Origin: Gnetum montanum
Lineage: Eukaryota > Streptophyta > Gnetopsida > Gnetales > Gnetaceae
Assembly: GCA_015680685.1 (NCBI GenBank)
Contig: MNCI01010443.1
Span: 29,992 to 93,991 of the forward strand
Direction of reading: 5' to 3'
Length of the DNA stretch: 64,000 nucleotides
Below are positions 22,675-34,805 of this stretch, piece after piece. The notes beneath the pieces are model-generated. The model worked only from the letters and a program-made list of their open reading frames with translations, searched no databases and was not told the DNA's origin. A program made the position numbers and the translations under genes. Position 1 is the stretch's first letter. Every line of letters begins with the position of its first letter.

Positions 22675-24167
22675 TGTTGCCCTCAGAAAATTCAATCACT
22701 AGAAAAAATCAAAGGGGATTCGGTGCATAATAGTTCCTCAACCCATGAATCCCTTGGGCCTTCATGAAAGAAAATGGAATTCGGAGCACACTGGTCAATC
22801 CAGTAGATCAACTAGGGACTTGGGGGGTTTGTGAAATAATGTAGAAAAATTAAATGCAAAAACTAATAACAGATTTGAATAATGCATAGAAAATAAACAA
22901 ATATATTTACAAAACCAAAAACTTAAAACTTTATTAAGAAAACATAAAGAATAAGTTAGAGAAATGTCTAGAAATGGTTCCTGAATGGGTAGTAAGGGGT
23001 TCACTTGGATGGGGGTTTAGGATCCATTGAAGTTAATGCTATCAACTTCATGATCCAGCTATCCTACCTCTCCCAATGCTATTAAACCTTTGGTGATGCA
23101 ATCTTGGATCTGCAATGTTGGCTACTACTGGGGGATGAGAAAAGTCAAAAATTTGGATGCCAAATTACTTCACATTAGGGTTTGGGAATCCTAGAAATGT
23201 AGCATTGACACCTAAAATCCACAAGTTTCAAGGCTATAATGCTTCTATGTTGGGGTTCAAGAAAATGCAAACATGGAAGTTTGTAAGAACTCTTGAGTGC
23301 TTGAGAATGCCATAGTGTGGAATCCTAGAAAATTTTGTTTTAAGTGATGTGCTAAAAATATTTGCTTATGTAAAAATTGCTGAACCATGTGAAGTGCTAC
23401 ACTTGTAAATGGTGTTTGAGGTTTGCTTTTATAGGTGTTGGGTCATGAATGGGGTTGCAAAATGGCTGCCAAATTTTTGTTTCATTTAGGTGAGATAGGT
23501 GCCCAAATTTGGGGGGTTACTATATATGGTAAGTGCCTTCCCCCATGGTCATTCCATTTACTATAAATAGTAACTGGGGCACACCTTCCACACTAAAGAT
23601 GAATCTTTCATGTTGAGCTCTCCACCATGCTTGCTGAAGAAGTTGGTCAACATTGAAGTGCATGAAGTGATGAATTTTGGCTTTTGTGGCTTCCACATTG
23701 GGGGATACAATTTTCAACACTGAGGGTGAAGACTCTACATTAAGGGGAAACTTCCAGGCTAAGTGGGGAAGGTTTCCAAGCTCTTCATGTAGTCTCCACT
23801 CTAAAGGAAGAAAGTTTCCTAAACCCCCACCCTTCCATGTTGGGGGTAGGGGAGATTTACCCCTTGCATGTATTTCTAGCATAGCAAAATGTGTAATCCC
23901 CATAAAACCCATCAAATTAACATTTTTGACATTCCAAAAGGCATTTTTGAGCCCCCAAGCCCAAATATAAATACTAGGTGACATTTTTCACTTGGGAAAT
24001 GAGGCTTTGATCACATATGAGTAATTTTTCAGCCCCAAAATTATAAAGTATGTGAAATTGCTTACTATGTGTTACAATATTTACATTTACAATGAAGTTT
24101 TTCCTTGGGTTTCATGAGGTGAAAGCTACATGATGAATAAGATGTAAATTTTTTTGGTGGTGTTTCA
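22675..24167 (-). repeat. 5' LTR of element D
   Basis: On the element strand it starts TGAAACACCACCAAAAAAAT, sharing its terminus with the C LTRs, and ends GGCAACA. A TATA box (CCTATAAAAGC) lies at 23427-23433 on the minus strand, placing the transcript start near 23400. Beyond 24167 the gag of E resumes without a gap (CCTTGATGCAAC...). Confidence 0.75.
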
Positions 24168-25340
24168 CCTTGATGCAACAATGGGAAAATATTGTTCACT
24201 ATTACATAAATTCCCAAGCCATGTATTTTTGCTAAAGGAATAGCTTAGGCACATCGTAGATGGGCTCTGAAGTAAAACCAAAGAGACTCTTGGAGTTTAT
24301 ACCCAAGGGAGATTATTAGAATTGATAACCCATTACATTCAAAGACTAATCAAGCAAGTGGAAATAGAGGAAGGTGAGCTGCAAAAATGAGAGTTAGTTG
24401 AAGAGTACAATAGAGATCCATTGATTAAAAAAAGATGCATAAGTATGTGAGACCCAAAAGGAGGAAACCCTTGATCAAGCAATCCATAAGAAGATCCTAC
24501 CACTTCAAAAGTCTATCATTGATATAATGGCACAAGTAGGGAAGCTATGGGATTCAGTCAATGAGAAAGTTACAAATGCTTTGAGTATTGTGAAGGAAAG
24601 AATAGCGTAGGCATTTGGAAAAGGTATAGACAAAAGGAAGAAGATGAAGTTTGGACAAAAAGGCAAAGTTGATTCAATGGCTAAGTGCTTTGACACTAGA
24701 TCTAGGGATGAGGAAGGTTTCACTATGTGTTAGTGTGAACATCCTAAGGGATGTTGTTTAGTCATGACATATCTATAAGAAATGGGGGCATACAAACTTA
24801 ATCCTAAATTTCTTAAAAGATAGATGCCCAAATGGTTACCTTATCCTCAAGGTAACTGCCAGCAGAACCTTCAATCAATAAACTATCCTAGTGGAGCTTT
24901 ACTACAGCCACAAGAGCATTATTATCAATAGTGGTAACAACTCCAATTGTGGGTCATGCCACCACCATGCCAATAGTATCCATATTGGCAACTTGATCCT
25001 TATGGATACTATGTCCAACGTCCTATATCACCTAGTATTGTAGTTGTTCAAACCTCACAGTACTATCCAACAGAGTATCATAGATCAGTTTCATCAAGGA
25101 CTAACAACAACTGATCATTCTACCCAACACCTAAATCCTCTACCACCAGTGCCACCTACTATTACGCAAGGGGAATTGTCATCACAACCCTAGCATAAGA
25201 GTGCTACAAGGTAGTTAATACACATGAGGGGATGGTTACTTAGAAGTCTCAACCTAGGAAATGACCATTTTTTAGAACAAGTCTAAAAACAACTTGGTGA
25301 GTGGAAAACACATCTAATTTCACCCCACCTACATCAATTC
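24168..25340 (+). pseudogene. gag (second half) of element E
   Basis: Aligns with F in reverse complement from its position 47710 leftward: AATATTGTTCACTATTACAT, then CAAGCCATG, AAAGGAATAGCTTAGGCAC and GTACAATAGAGATCC. Protein landmarks are EEYNRDP, the Q/Y/P-rich linker (YWQLDPYGYYVQRPISP near 24980) and HDQPSQP-like stretches. Many stops and at least several frameshifts. Confidence 0.7.
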
Positions 25341-25419
25341 CTTCTCAACGCCACAAGATTCTAACTTCATCAAGTCCAAACATCATCACTATCATGCTCA
25401 CTTAGACAATAACTCATTG

Positions 25420-25990
25420 GATTAAGGCAATGGCTCTTCCATAGAAGAGAACTGATCCAAGAAGTCTCTTGATTTATCTCTAAATAGCAAGAAAAAAACC
25501 ATGTAAAGCTCTACTAGATTTTGGGTTCAAAGTGAATCTAATATCTCAATACATGTATTAGGCCTAGAACCTACCACCACTAAACAAAAGCAACATTTTC
25601 TTGTAGCTCTCAAACTAATCAATCAAAGATCCACTTGGACAAGTGGATGATGTAATAAGTACCATCAATGGTTGGTCTTATCTTATTGATTTTCTAGTAA
25701 TCCATATGGGGAAAAACAATGGAGAATTTCCAATTATCATGGGAAGAGCTTGGCTTAGCACCGTGGATGCTAAATTGGAAATTTATGATTTGTCCTTGGA
25801 AATTTCCAAGGAAGATGAGGCTGAAATCATACAGAGACAAAGAGTTCCATGTATTGCATACAATGATAATGGGTATAATTGCATGCAATGAATCTAGGCC
25901 ATTAAACAAAAGGAAACTAGGGCATGCAATTAATGTGTAGAAATAAGATGTGTGCCAAATTATGTATATGTAGCAACCACCCAACAAGAG
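25420..25990 (+). pseudogene. Protease region of element E
   Basis: PCKALLDFGFKVNLIS near 25500 stands for the ALLDSGS-VNLIS catalytic motif. The frame at 25643-25891 carries WSYLIDFLVIHMGKNNGEF, then FPIIMGRAWLS and RVPCIAYNDNGYNCM, nearly the same as F (46172-45969). The Asp codon is kept and the rest of the active-site motif is altered. Confidence 0.7.
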
Positions 25991-26039
25991 GGTACCTAGT
26001 GGTTGATTACAAGTGAAGAAACTTAATCTAACAAGTACA

Positions 26040-26375
26040 TGGAACTAGAAGAACAAATTATTAGTACCTATGTTGTAGAAATAAACAAGTTAAAGAAGCT
26101 CAAAAAAAGACTCATGGGTAGTGAGGTCCATAAGCATTACTCCAAACTAAGGCATGATCCATGGATAAGAAATGTACCTATAAAACCAAGTGACAATGCC
26201 CTTTATTACAATCCTAGTCATTTGCCCCAAAGGCTAACTTTCAGACACATTAGGAGGGACCATACATTATGCACACCACTTATCCATCTAGGGCTTTACA
26301 CATTCACCACCCATCTAGCCCACATAAGCTTATCCTCATTAATATACAAAGAGTTAAACCATACTACGAACATTT
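26040..26375 (+). pseudogene. Integrase C-terminal tail of element E after an internal deletion
   Basis: Within about 200 bp of the protease end the sequence passes to HPHKLILINIQRVKPYYE (near 26300-26360), resembling the NGQRVKPYYE-type C-terminus of gypsy integrases. RT, RNaseH and most of integrase (about 2.5 kb in B and F) are therefore missing. The intervening 26040-26220 (VVEINKLKKLKKRLMGSEV) is coherent but was not assigned. Confidence 0.5.
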
Positions 26376-28572
26376 AAAGGAGTCTACCCAACCTATCCAC
26401 TAGTCTTCTACTTATTCTATCTTTCATTTACCTAACTTCAACAATAGTTGAGGGGGTTTCAATCTAGATTTGTAGGTACCTAACTAAATCTTTCATTTTC
26501 TTTCATTTTCGATATTATTTAATATTTTCTTATTCTTTTATATCTTTCATCTTTTAAAAAAATTTCTCATTCTTTTATACTCTTCTTTTCTTAATGACTT
26601 ACAATTCTTTGATATTTTCCATTCTTAATATTTTCATTCTTTATAATTTTTCCCAATTTTTACCATCTTTTCCATTTCTTTCATACTTTGTTTTCAAATC
26701 CTTTGTACATAATTTTTACTACTAATAAGACATCTTCACAAATAAAGGCAAGATGTGGCCCAATGTTGTGAAGATTTCACTATGTTATCAAATCATAAGG
26801 AATTGATTGTTTATATAGTGAGACCACATCAATCATCCATTCATTCCAATAATAAGAGGTTCTTACCATGGACATAATGATATTATTTCCATCATTAAAC
26901 TAAGAATAAGCTTGTGATCATTATGTCAAGACAGAAAAGTGAAGAACCAAGGGGAAATGACAAGGGTCTAGCATCAAGGGGATTTGTGGATTCTTTTGGA
27001 CTACTGTTGTGATTTTTATCATATTACTAAGGTTGTATTATATCCTTGTAGATCTAATGAAAAATATGAGTAAGAGTTAAATAAGTGCTACTTTAAACGG
27101 TTGACATAGAATAAAAATAAAAGAGCATAGAATAAGTTTCTAGGGGTTCCACTGGAAAGACATATTACCCATGCTTGAAGCTAGGTGACTTCTTAGAAAT
27201 AACAATAAAAATAAAGTGCCATGAATAAAACTTCTCCCTTGGAAAATACACCAAGTGACCATGCTCCTTGCAACATTGATAGTCTTATGATTGTATTTCT
27301 AAGAGATGAAATGCTATGATGTCATTGGAATGTGGTCTGTACTTGGTTTGAATCTTGCACATAAAGGCTAATAATTACCTTAATGATTAATCAAACATAA
27401 GGAGCCATTATTTCTATGGTAACTAACCTCAAGTCCCAATTTTGAATTCCTTTTTAAAATCCATTCCACCTCACTATATACTCAATCATAGCTTATGGTT
27501 GTGAATGACATAGCGTAATTTTCCTATTTTGGTGATACTAACATGTGTGTTTTGCTCAATAGGTATGCATTACATTCAACTCCTTAAGTGCCTAAGGACA
27601 CTTTTAGGTTTGGTTATACAAGGGCATTAAGGGTTGGAGCTTGCTTTTGGAATGACCCACTTGTATAACTATTGTATCTTATACTTGCCAAGTGATTCCA
27701 CATCATCTTGAGCCTTCCAATTCTGATAAATAACAATAAACACTTCCCATATCATTCACACTCTCTGTTCTAATGAAACAACACCATTGTCTATTTCATT
27801 CATTCCATCAACACCTCATATACTTTCATAGTTTGAGATTTCTTAATCATAGACTTTCAACACTTATTCTTCACAATTGAAGCATCATCTCCATTTCAAG
27901 ACCCTTTCAACATGATGCATATCTTGCAACCATCCAATGGAACTTAATTTTTTCCTAAAATATCTTAAGAAAATTTTATTTTTTTTCTAAGGTACTATCA
28001 TAAATATGACATCACAAGAAACTACAATATCACACTTATAAATATTATATATAGTGCGGGGGAGTTAGAAAAATTTTCATTTCTGATTTTCATAAGAGGA
28101 GAGTTGTTGCCAATTTTGCTTTGCAACTAAGTGTTCTAACACCCAATCTTCTAGTGTCCATAACTTGCACATTATTACTCTGATTTTCATGATTTTCAAA
28201 TCTATGTGATCTCAAAGTGCTCATCTTAGTCATGGGGGGTGTTAAGGAGGAAAATCTAAGTCCATTTGTTTTTCTGAAATTGCTAACAATGGGAAGGTAT
28301 TATAAGGGTAAGTTTAAGGGGACATATCAAGAATTTTTTAAAGTAAATCACTCATGTTAAGGCCAAAACATCTTTAAGAAAACTCCTAATTGATTACACC
28401 ACTCATTTTACATCATAGAAAAGTACTAATGGGGTTGTTCTTGAAACTTTTTCTAACTTTGCAATCATAATGAACTAAAGAAGTTGATATAACTAAGGGT
28501 ATGAGTAAGGGACCAAATTGTTGGTCATTTATGAGAATACTCTAGTAATTCCAAACCCTTGAGTGATTGAAA
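26376..28572 (+). other. Non-coding spacer of element E
   Basis: Begins with a strongly T-rich tract (26465-26720, repeats of CTTTCATTTT and ATATTTTC). No protein frame is supported. At 27148-27190 the block GGTTCCACTGGAAAGACATATTACCCATGCTTGAAG, split by single changes, matches the conserved spacer block of B and F. Confidence 0.5.
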
Positions 28573-31310
28573 ATGGCTTCAGAAAGAGGAGCACAAGGAG
28601 AAGTTCCATGATCGACAAGCAAAACACCATGAGGCAATGGAAGAGAATGAGTGAGAAAAACCCGCAAGCAGAATAAGGAGAGCAAGAGGCACAATCCTTT
28701 AGTATTCATCAACAAACTTGTACAACAGAGTAATTTTCTCAAGCATAAGTAGACATTCCACAAGTGCCCATCTAGGGATGGAAACTTACACTATCACTTG
28801 AATGCCTTTAGGCTATTCAGGAAAAATCCATCATGTCGACAATAATTGTGGAACTGAACTTTGATCTAGTTTTGGAATTTTCTCCAAAATATTTTAAGGC
28901 CCAACTTTAGTCATCTTCTTTGTGGTCTACTCTGACAACAAATTGGGAGGGGTATTTAGAAGAAACACTCTAGTTTTAGTAGAATTAAGAAGTAGATGCT
29001 ACAACAATAATTGAAGGGATCTTAGTGTCTTACTCAATTAAGACAATTGCAAAGGTACCGAATGTGCCCAATTAAGGGCAAAGGTGGCATAGATATCAAC
29101 AAGATCTAACATAGATACTAAGAATTTGTGGTTGTAGTGGGAATATGGAAAGGATAATAAGGAATATAGTGAACTAACTAAAAAAGAGTAAATCTATTTT
29201 AAAATTGGCACTTATCACATGTTTTCCACCAAGAGATTGAACTGAATCTCTAAATATGTGGCTATAGGTAGTGCAATATTAATGGAAAAGTTTAATGAAA
29301 ACATCACTTACATCTACTTCATAGAAATCCAAAGGCAGTTGGAGGAGAAGAAGATATGGAAGTTAACACTTCAATTCCCTTGCCTTATTCGAAAGTAATG
29401 CAAACAAGCTGACATCCTCGGGTATACAAATCATGCATTAAGAAAGGCATAGAATGCTTCCTATGTCGAAATGCTCAAGCCAATGTCTCCCAAAAAGGAC
29501 CAAATAGAAGAACAAAAAATCACTTAGGAGACTACCCCAAACCACAGAACAATAGCAACATCAAGTTCCACCACTACTACCACAAGATTATAGGCCTTCA
29601 ATGAGTCATCTATAGTAAATTGTAGAAACCATCAGGTTGGAAAGTAGGGAAGAGGCAAATTTATTCAAAGTAATTGATGATGTATTCAAGCCAACCATCT
29701 TAGCAAATCCTACCATCAAAAAAATATCATTGCAGTTAGGAGCAGAGGTCTAGTGATCACAACAGATTTCTGGGTGCACACCATTATTCTAAGTGGTGTT
29801 TGAATCTGGAGAAGGAGACATAGTTATGGTCATGTAGCACTATGATGTAGTGGGAGCCATAGAAGTGATCATGCATCACATTAGGAATCTTTCACTACAC
29901 CTATTGTGCATCCAGCTAATTTTTTTGGAATCAAAGATATTCAAATGATAGTTGGTACCTCTATGACTTCTGGAGATCATGAAGATGTGTTAGATTGACT
30001 ATTGCAAATAGGACAAGTTATGAAAAATCTCTTCGACATTCATAGTAGTGTCATTATAACACAATTCAAAATTGATAGCCATCAAAGAAAAACTAATCAT
30101 GGCCAAAACTAGGACAAAGCATGCTAAGAATGAGCTTTGCTAATTACAAGAAGAGCTCATAGCCCTAAGAGTAAAAAGGAGAGATCCAACTTAATTCATT
30201 GCACCAAAAAAACTAGCACAATTTAGAATCAAGCAAATCAATTACCTCCTTAAGAAAAATAAAGAGATGGAGGATGAGAAATGAAAGGTAGTATGGAATT
30301 CTTTAGTGGACAAAGCCCAAACATATGTCCATGCTAAATTACTTGTTGCCTTATAAAAGTAAAATAAACAACTCACTATAGGTAACATGCGATTAATCAC
30401 TGTTGAAAAATAGAAAAATAATTTGGAAAAGATCATCCACTAGCTAAGGGAAAAATTGGAGAGGATCAACCAAGATATGAGCTACCTTATAAGAGAAAAT
30501 AAAATCCTCTCCATTGAGGAGGTACATGTCATCCAAAAAGAGTCAACAATTGAAATTAGTGCATGGTAGAATGAGGCAAAGAAGCACGAACAACTCAAGG
30601 AAAACTTTCGTGATTAGGTGGGAATGTATGAACAAATCAATGAGAAAGAGATATAGATGACAAAGGCTAGAATTAATTCCATGTCACCATAAAATCCAAA
30701 ATGGCAACCCATCTTGGACAACATGACCCATACCTATAAAGTGAAAGTGAAAAATAAAGACTTACAAATAGAGGACTTAAAAAAATACATAGGATTACTA
30801 AACCTCCATTATGCTGACTTGGCCATGTTGACAACAAATAGGCCAAGAAGTGAGCTTGAATAATAAGTATTAGCCACGTACGCCTTGTATAAGAAGAACT
30901 CTGTAGATCTTAAAGATGCTTTACAGAAACTTTAAGTAGCAAATTCAAAGCTAGAAGTAGTTAAGGATGGCTACCAGGGACAAAAAGATGTAGCAACGAA
31001 CCTCGCAAAAAGATTAATAGATTACCATGAACTAAGAGAGAAGGCTATAGCTTTTGAAGAAGAAAGATGATAATTTTTGGCATGGTATGTTAAAGCTAAT
31101 TAGATGTTTCCACAACTATGATGTCCATGGGATGTGTTGACTCCATTAAACATTGGTTCATCAACATGGATGGTTCACAATCCAAGAATGAAAGAGGAGA
31201 AATTGCAAGCACTCTTGAATCACTACCAATTTTAGAAGCCTGATGACAAGGGAAAGTAATGATGGAGGTACCACCACTACCAAGAACAACATAAGGCAAC
31301 ATCAAGCTTT
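28573..31310 (+). pseudogene. Coiled-coil extra ORF of element E
   Basis: ATG at 28573 (MASERGAQGEVP) after the spacer, as in B (MAPRMK). The middle part aligns with B around VSYSIKTIAK. From about 30080 the frame is dominated by E, K, Q, N and L in heptad-like order (for example INYLLKKNKEMEDEK, LREKLERINQDMSYLIREN and EDLKKYIGLLNLHYADLAM), typical of a long coiled coil. Stops interrupt it repeatedly. By position it is the env-like or additional ORF of Athila-type elements. Its function is unknown. Confidence 0.6.
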
Positions 31311-31485
31311 ATGAAATTTTATTTTTTGTTAAAGTTTACCATGTCATGTTTGTGTCATTTTTGTAAAACACCACTGCGGCAATTAAGAGTCTTGTATAGA
31401 ATAGTTAGTTTCATGTAAATCTACCTCCCAATTTTGTAAAGGACTCTATCCTCATGTTTTTAACTCAAGGATGAGTTTTTAGTTA

Positions 31486-31497
31486 GTTGTGGGGGTA
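31486..31497 (+). promoter_or_regulatory. Polypurine tract of element E
   Basis: TTAGTTGTGGGGGTA immediately precedes the LTR start TGATAAAG, the best preserved polypurine tract of the family in this window. Confidence 0.75.
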
Positions 31498-32359
31498 TGA
31501 TAAAGTCAAAAATTTCACCATAATGATATTGTAGTTACGATATCGTATCTCATGATACATCATTGTATAAATGATATCAAAGGGTGCATGCCAGCCTATA
31601 AAAGCAACAATTAGGCACATGGATTTATAATAGATTTGCTAACATAGTAGTAGAACTCTTTTACTTTGTTTTCACAATTATAGCTTTTAGTACTTAACAA
31701 TGTGTGCTCACAATGTGATGTTAAGTGATTGAACAGACTCTTTATTCAAGTGTGATGTACTTGGACACATTGCATGACCAGAAATAAAGATTGAGATTAC
31801 TTTCCATCATTGCAATAATACTTAGTTTTATATATGCTTTCATTTAGTTTAATGTTTACTATTTTCATAGTTACTGATTTACCTTCTATGCACTTTACCA
31901 TTACTATTGTTAAGCAGAATGAGTACAACTGATCTCGAGCACTTAAGTGTAGCTTCTTGGTAACCTAGTAGTACTATCACTTGATACACCTAGTAGTGAA
32001 GTACTTGGTAATCCCAGTAGTAGTTGCACAAAGTCCAAGGTGTGAACGAAAGGTTAGGATTGGTTACTCATCACATAAGCTAGATTAGATTTGTTTGCTA
32101 TTACTTAGACTTAGAATAACTTTCCATTTACTTCATGTTTACTAGGAGCATTATGGCCCATACAACATCAATATCATATAACTCACTGTGAATGAAACCA
32201 TACCCATCGATTTTACTAGCTGACGTGGGAAGACAAAAATCATGAACTCTAATCAATTACCAGCATAATTACATTGCCTTGTCTACAAAATTTGACTAGG
32301 CTATGCATGAACACTTGTATCTTATATGGTTGGGTATTGGACCACTCCACTGTTCATCA
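31498..32359 (+). repeat. 3' LTR of element E
   Basis: 862 bp, TGATAAAG...GTTCATCA. A 12-bp palindrome (TACGATATCGTA, 31536-31547) and several GATAT motifs lie in the first 60 bases. A CCTATAAAAGC TATA box lies near 31598. The AATAAAGATTGAG block near 31790 and the ATATGGTTGGGTA block near 32320 are shared with the other LTRs of the group. Confidence 0.8.
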
Positions 32360-33789
32360 CATGTTATCATCCTTACAGCTAATCCTAAAATATCTTCCCT
32401 GTAGGGTACGAAAAGAATCAAGTTTTGGCCTTGTTCAAAAGTGGCTCATGGGTTTTCACTTCTTACTAAAAGCTTTCTTATTAAAAGTTAGAAAGAGAAA
32501 GAAAAAGATAAAAGAGAAATAATAGAGAGTAGCACCAAGGCTTAAGCATGCTAAGTAAAGTTGTCCAAGGTTCCATTAACTTGAGACTTGAATTGAAAAA
32601 TAATATGTTGAATAATGTTGATTCTTTGAAGCATAGTAAACTCATGATGGATAGTTGCATGATTATGAAAAATAGTTGCATGGATAGCTTCTTTTGATGT
32701 AAGTGTGATGCTCTATTCAAAATTAACATATCAAGAGTCTTTATCACCAGGCTAACACCTCACTAATACTCCTAAGATAGTTAAATTAGAACTTTGTACT
32801 ACAACCAAACCCATAACACCTCAGTCTATCTAGTAGTCAAGATGATATGGATAAATTGCAAATAAATAAGCATCTAGCTCTTCATAGAGATAAATGGTTA
32901 CAAAGAACTCATGTAGTAACTCTATTTAGAACATTTTTCAAAGACTATAGACTACAGCTAAAAATAATGGATGCATCCCACTTCCTCACCAAGAAGGGAA
33001 CTTTTAGTTGTGTATATGCCTTTATAAGGAACATATATGACTCCAATGTAGACAAGAAAACAAATAATATTATGGATATTATTAGTGGGTAATGATCATA
33101 GAGAGTGTGGAGAAAGAATTAGAGAAGAGAAATCTTTGACATTAACAAAAGACAAGATCATGATGCAGGTTTTGTTGGATTTTATTATGTCCTTAAAATT
33201 AGTGCAACATTTCTATGGAGAATAGCACATGGGATACAAAATTGTTTCCAAGAAAAATGCCAAATTAAGGTTGAAACCTTAGATAAGGATAATGTAAATA
33301 TCAAAGCCTAGCACTCTATGAGGCCTTACTCCTACTTTGGGAACTAATACCAATATTAAATTTACAATGGTAATAATGTTAATTACTTATGCATCCATGA
33401 GTTGGGAGTTCGCATTCCAAAATTAACTAGGTGATGGAAATATTTAGTGAGGACACCACTAGAGTTGCTAGGTCTAATTCTGGATACCCTACACCTACTC
33501 GATGAGATGAGAGGCATGATTTCTTGTGAAAAATCCATACATTGGGTTCCTCACATGGATTTGAGATTGGAGTTTGGCCAGTAGCTACTAGAGCTTGAAG
33601 GCTAGCAACTACTTTCTAGCATGTTATGTTATAGCTTAATCTACTTTGATGGATTTTGACTCTGGATGCCTTACGTATCCCCTACTTGTATGACATTCAA
33701 TTCAGCTATCTTGATGCTTTCCCCTTCCAATTTCTTAATCATGCTTGAAGTATGTATCATAAGTCACAGAGCCTCCCCTAAGTGCTACT
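32360..33789. other. Unassigned sequence between E and C
   Basis: Neither retrotransposon group was recognised. It contains the unassigned frame at 32847-33092 and otherwise AT-rich sequence with stops in all frames. Possibly the DNA into which E and C inserted. Confidence 0.4.
32847..33092 (+). pseudogene. Unrecognised 81-codon frame
   Basis: Starts MDKLQINKHLALHRDKWL and ends KKTNNIMDIISG. Coherent reading continues weakly downstream. The FLTKKGTFSCVYAFI-IYDSN-NNIMDII pattern is loosely like the middle of plant hAT transposases, but no diagnostic motif (dimerisation domain, RW motif) was found. The assignment is open. Confidence 0.2.
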
Positions 33790-33889
33790 TGAAACACCAT
33801 CAAATTCAGGCCACTAAGTCTTGACTATAGATTTGTCTAAGTGTCAAAACTTGGCAAATTGTTTCTAAGTGTTGAGACTATGCTCCCCA

Positions 33890-34395
33890 CTGCTTGGACT
33901 ATGGTCAAGAGTGTAGTCAACATAGTTGACATAGACAACCCAAATTTGTAAGAGTTTTCTAAGTGTCAATAGTAGCTACAAAATTTTCTAAGTGTTGGAC
34001 TACACTCTCCTTGTTGGGACTATGCTCCAAAGCATAGTTAGCGTAGTCTACACACCAATGGCTAGTTTTGAAAATTTGCCTAAGTGTCAAGCCAAAAGCT
34101 ATCAAGTTGGCTTGGGATGAAACAAATAGTTCAATAGATTTTCTAACTTTTGAAGCTATGCTCGCTATTACACTCTAAAGCGTAGTTAGCGTAGGTTACA
34201 TAAAGACATTAGTTTTTGCAAGATTTTTCTAACTATCAACAGTAGCTACAAAATTTTCTAATTTTCAAGGCTATGCTCTCCCTACCAGGACTATGGTCTA
34301 GAGCATAGTCAGCATAGTCTGCATTAGACTCCATCTTTTGGCAAACTTTGTCCAATTATTGGACTACACTCTAGAGGGTAGTTAGCATAGTCAAG
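33890..34395 (+). repeat. Palindromic U3 modules in the C LTR
   Basis: At least five copies of a roughly 90-120-bp module: a TTTTCTAAGTGT lead, then an inverted repeat built from GACTATGCTC and GAGCATAGTC half-sites, then AGCGTAGTC. The same array occurs in the solo LTR (55985-56500). The location upstream of the TATA box suggests protein-binding or enhancer repeats. Confidence 0.75.
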
Positions 34396-34798
34396 CAAAA
34401 ATGCCTTCAAAAGCCTCCAGAACTCAACATGGGCTTTCATCTCAGCTCCAACATTCCTTTGACAAGTAATATTAGCAATTTTCATTTCATTTGCACCTCC
34501 CATTTGCCCCTAAACTATACCTACACTCGACACCACTCAAGAGAGTGGATAATGTAGTCCTAGAGTGTAGTCTCCACAACTACACTATTTTGCATTATTT
34601 TGAAGTACATTGTGATCTATTTGACACTTGCACATGCAGTCTTGGCAACATAGGCATAGTTTGGTAGTTTCACAAGGTTCATTGAAGTATACCAATAGAA
34701 CACCATTTGCTATAGTGGAAGTGTAGTTAGGGCTAGCGTAGTTCCAACTACCCCTCTACCACATGGCATCTAATCCACAATTCATGCTATCCCTAGCC

Positions 34799-34805
34799 CT
34801 ATAAA
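34799..34805 (+). promoter_or_regulatory. TATA box of the C 5' LTR
   Basis: CCTATAAATACCCC, conserved in the solo LTR (about 56924-56937, CTTATAAATACCCC) and in the LTR fragment near 51268. RNA polymerase II start expected about 30 bp downstream. Confidence 0.65.

Larger units (their letters stand above)
17680..24167 (-). mobile_element. Tat/Ogre-like element D, 3' part missing
   Basis: A minus-strand element with 5' LTR (22675-24167), PBS, leader, gag-pro and the start of the spacer with tandem repeats. It stops abruptly near 17680, without RT, RNaseH, INT or 3' LTR. Its LTR terminus TGAAACACCACC is the same as in C, and gag-pro is homologous to C at 35918-39621. The right border falls inside the gag of E. 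The left border falls in A-derived sequence, so no target duplication is left and a deletion or rearrangement removed the 3' half. Confidence 0.75.
24168..32359 (+). mobile_element. Athila-like element E, 5' part missing, RT-INT deleted
   Basis: A plus-strand element with the second half of gag, protease, a jump to the end of integrase, a non-coding spacer, the coiled-coil ORF, a polypurine tract and a 3' LTR. The 5' LTR, PBS and first part of gag are not present in the window next to D. Element D inserted at 24167/24168. Confidence 0.8.

Noticed and set aside
23520-23984. 154-codon minus-strand frame and its plus-strand partner inside the D LTR
   Set aside because: Both lie in the U3 of an LTR and show no domain. 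The openness follows from local base composition.
1325-32359. A and E as the two ends of one element
   Set aside because: Their LTRs differ in sequence and length more than a pair should, and the order of domains (coiled-coil ORF before gag) would be inconsistent.
32847-33092. hAT transposase fragment
   Set aside because: Only a loose resemblance and no diagnostic motif. Kept as an unrecognised frame.
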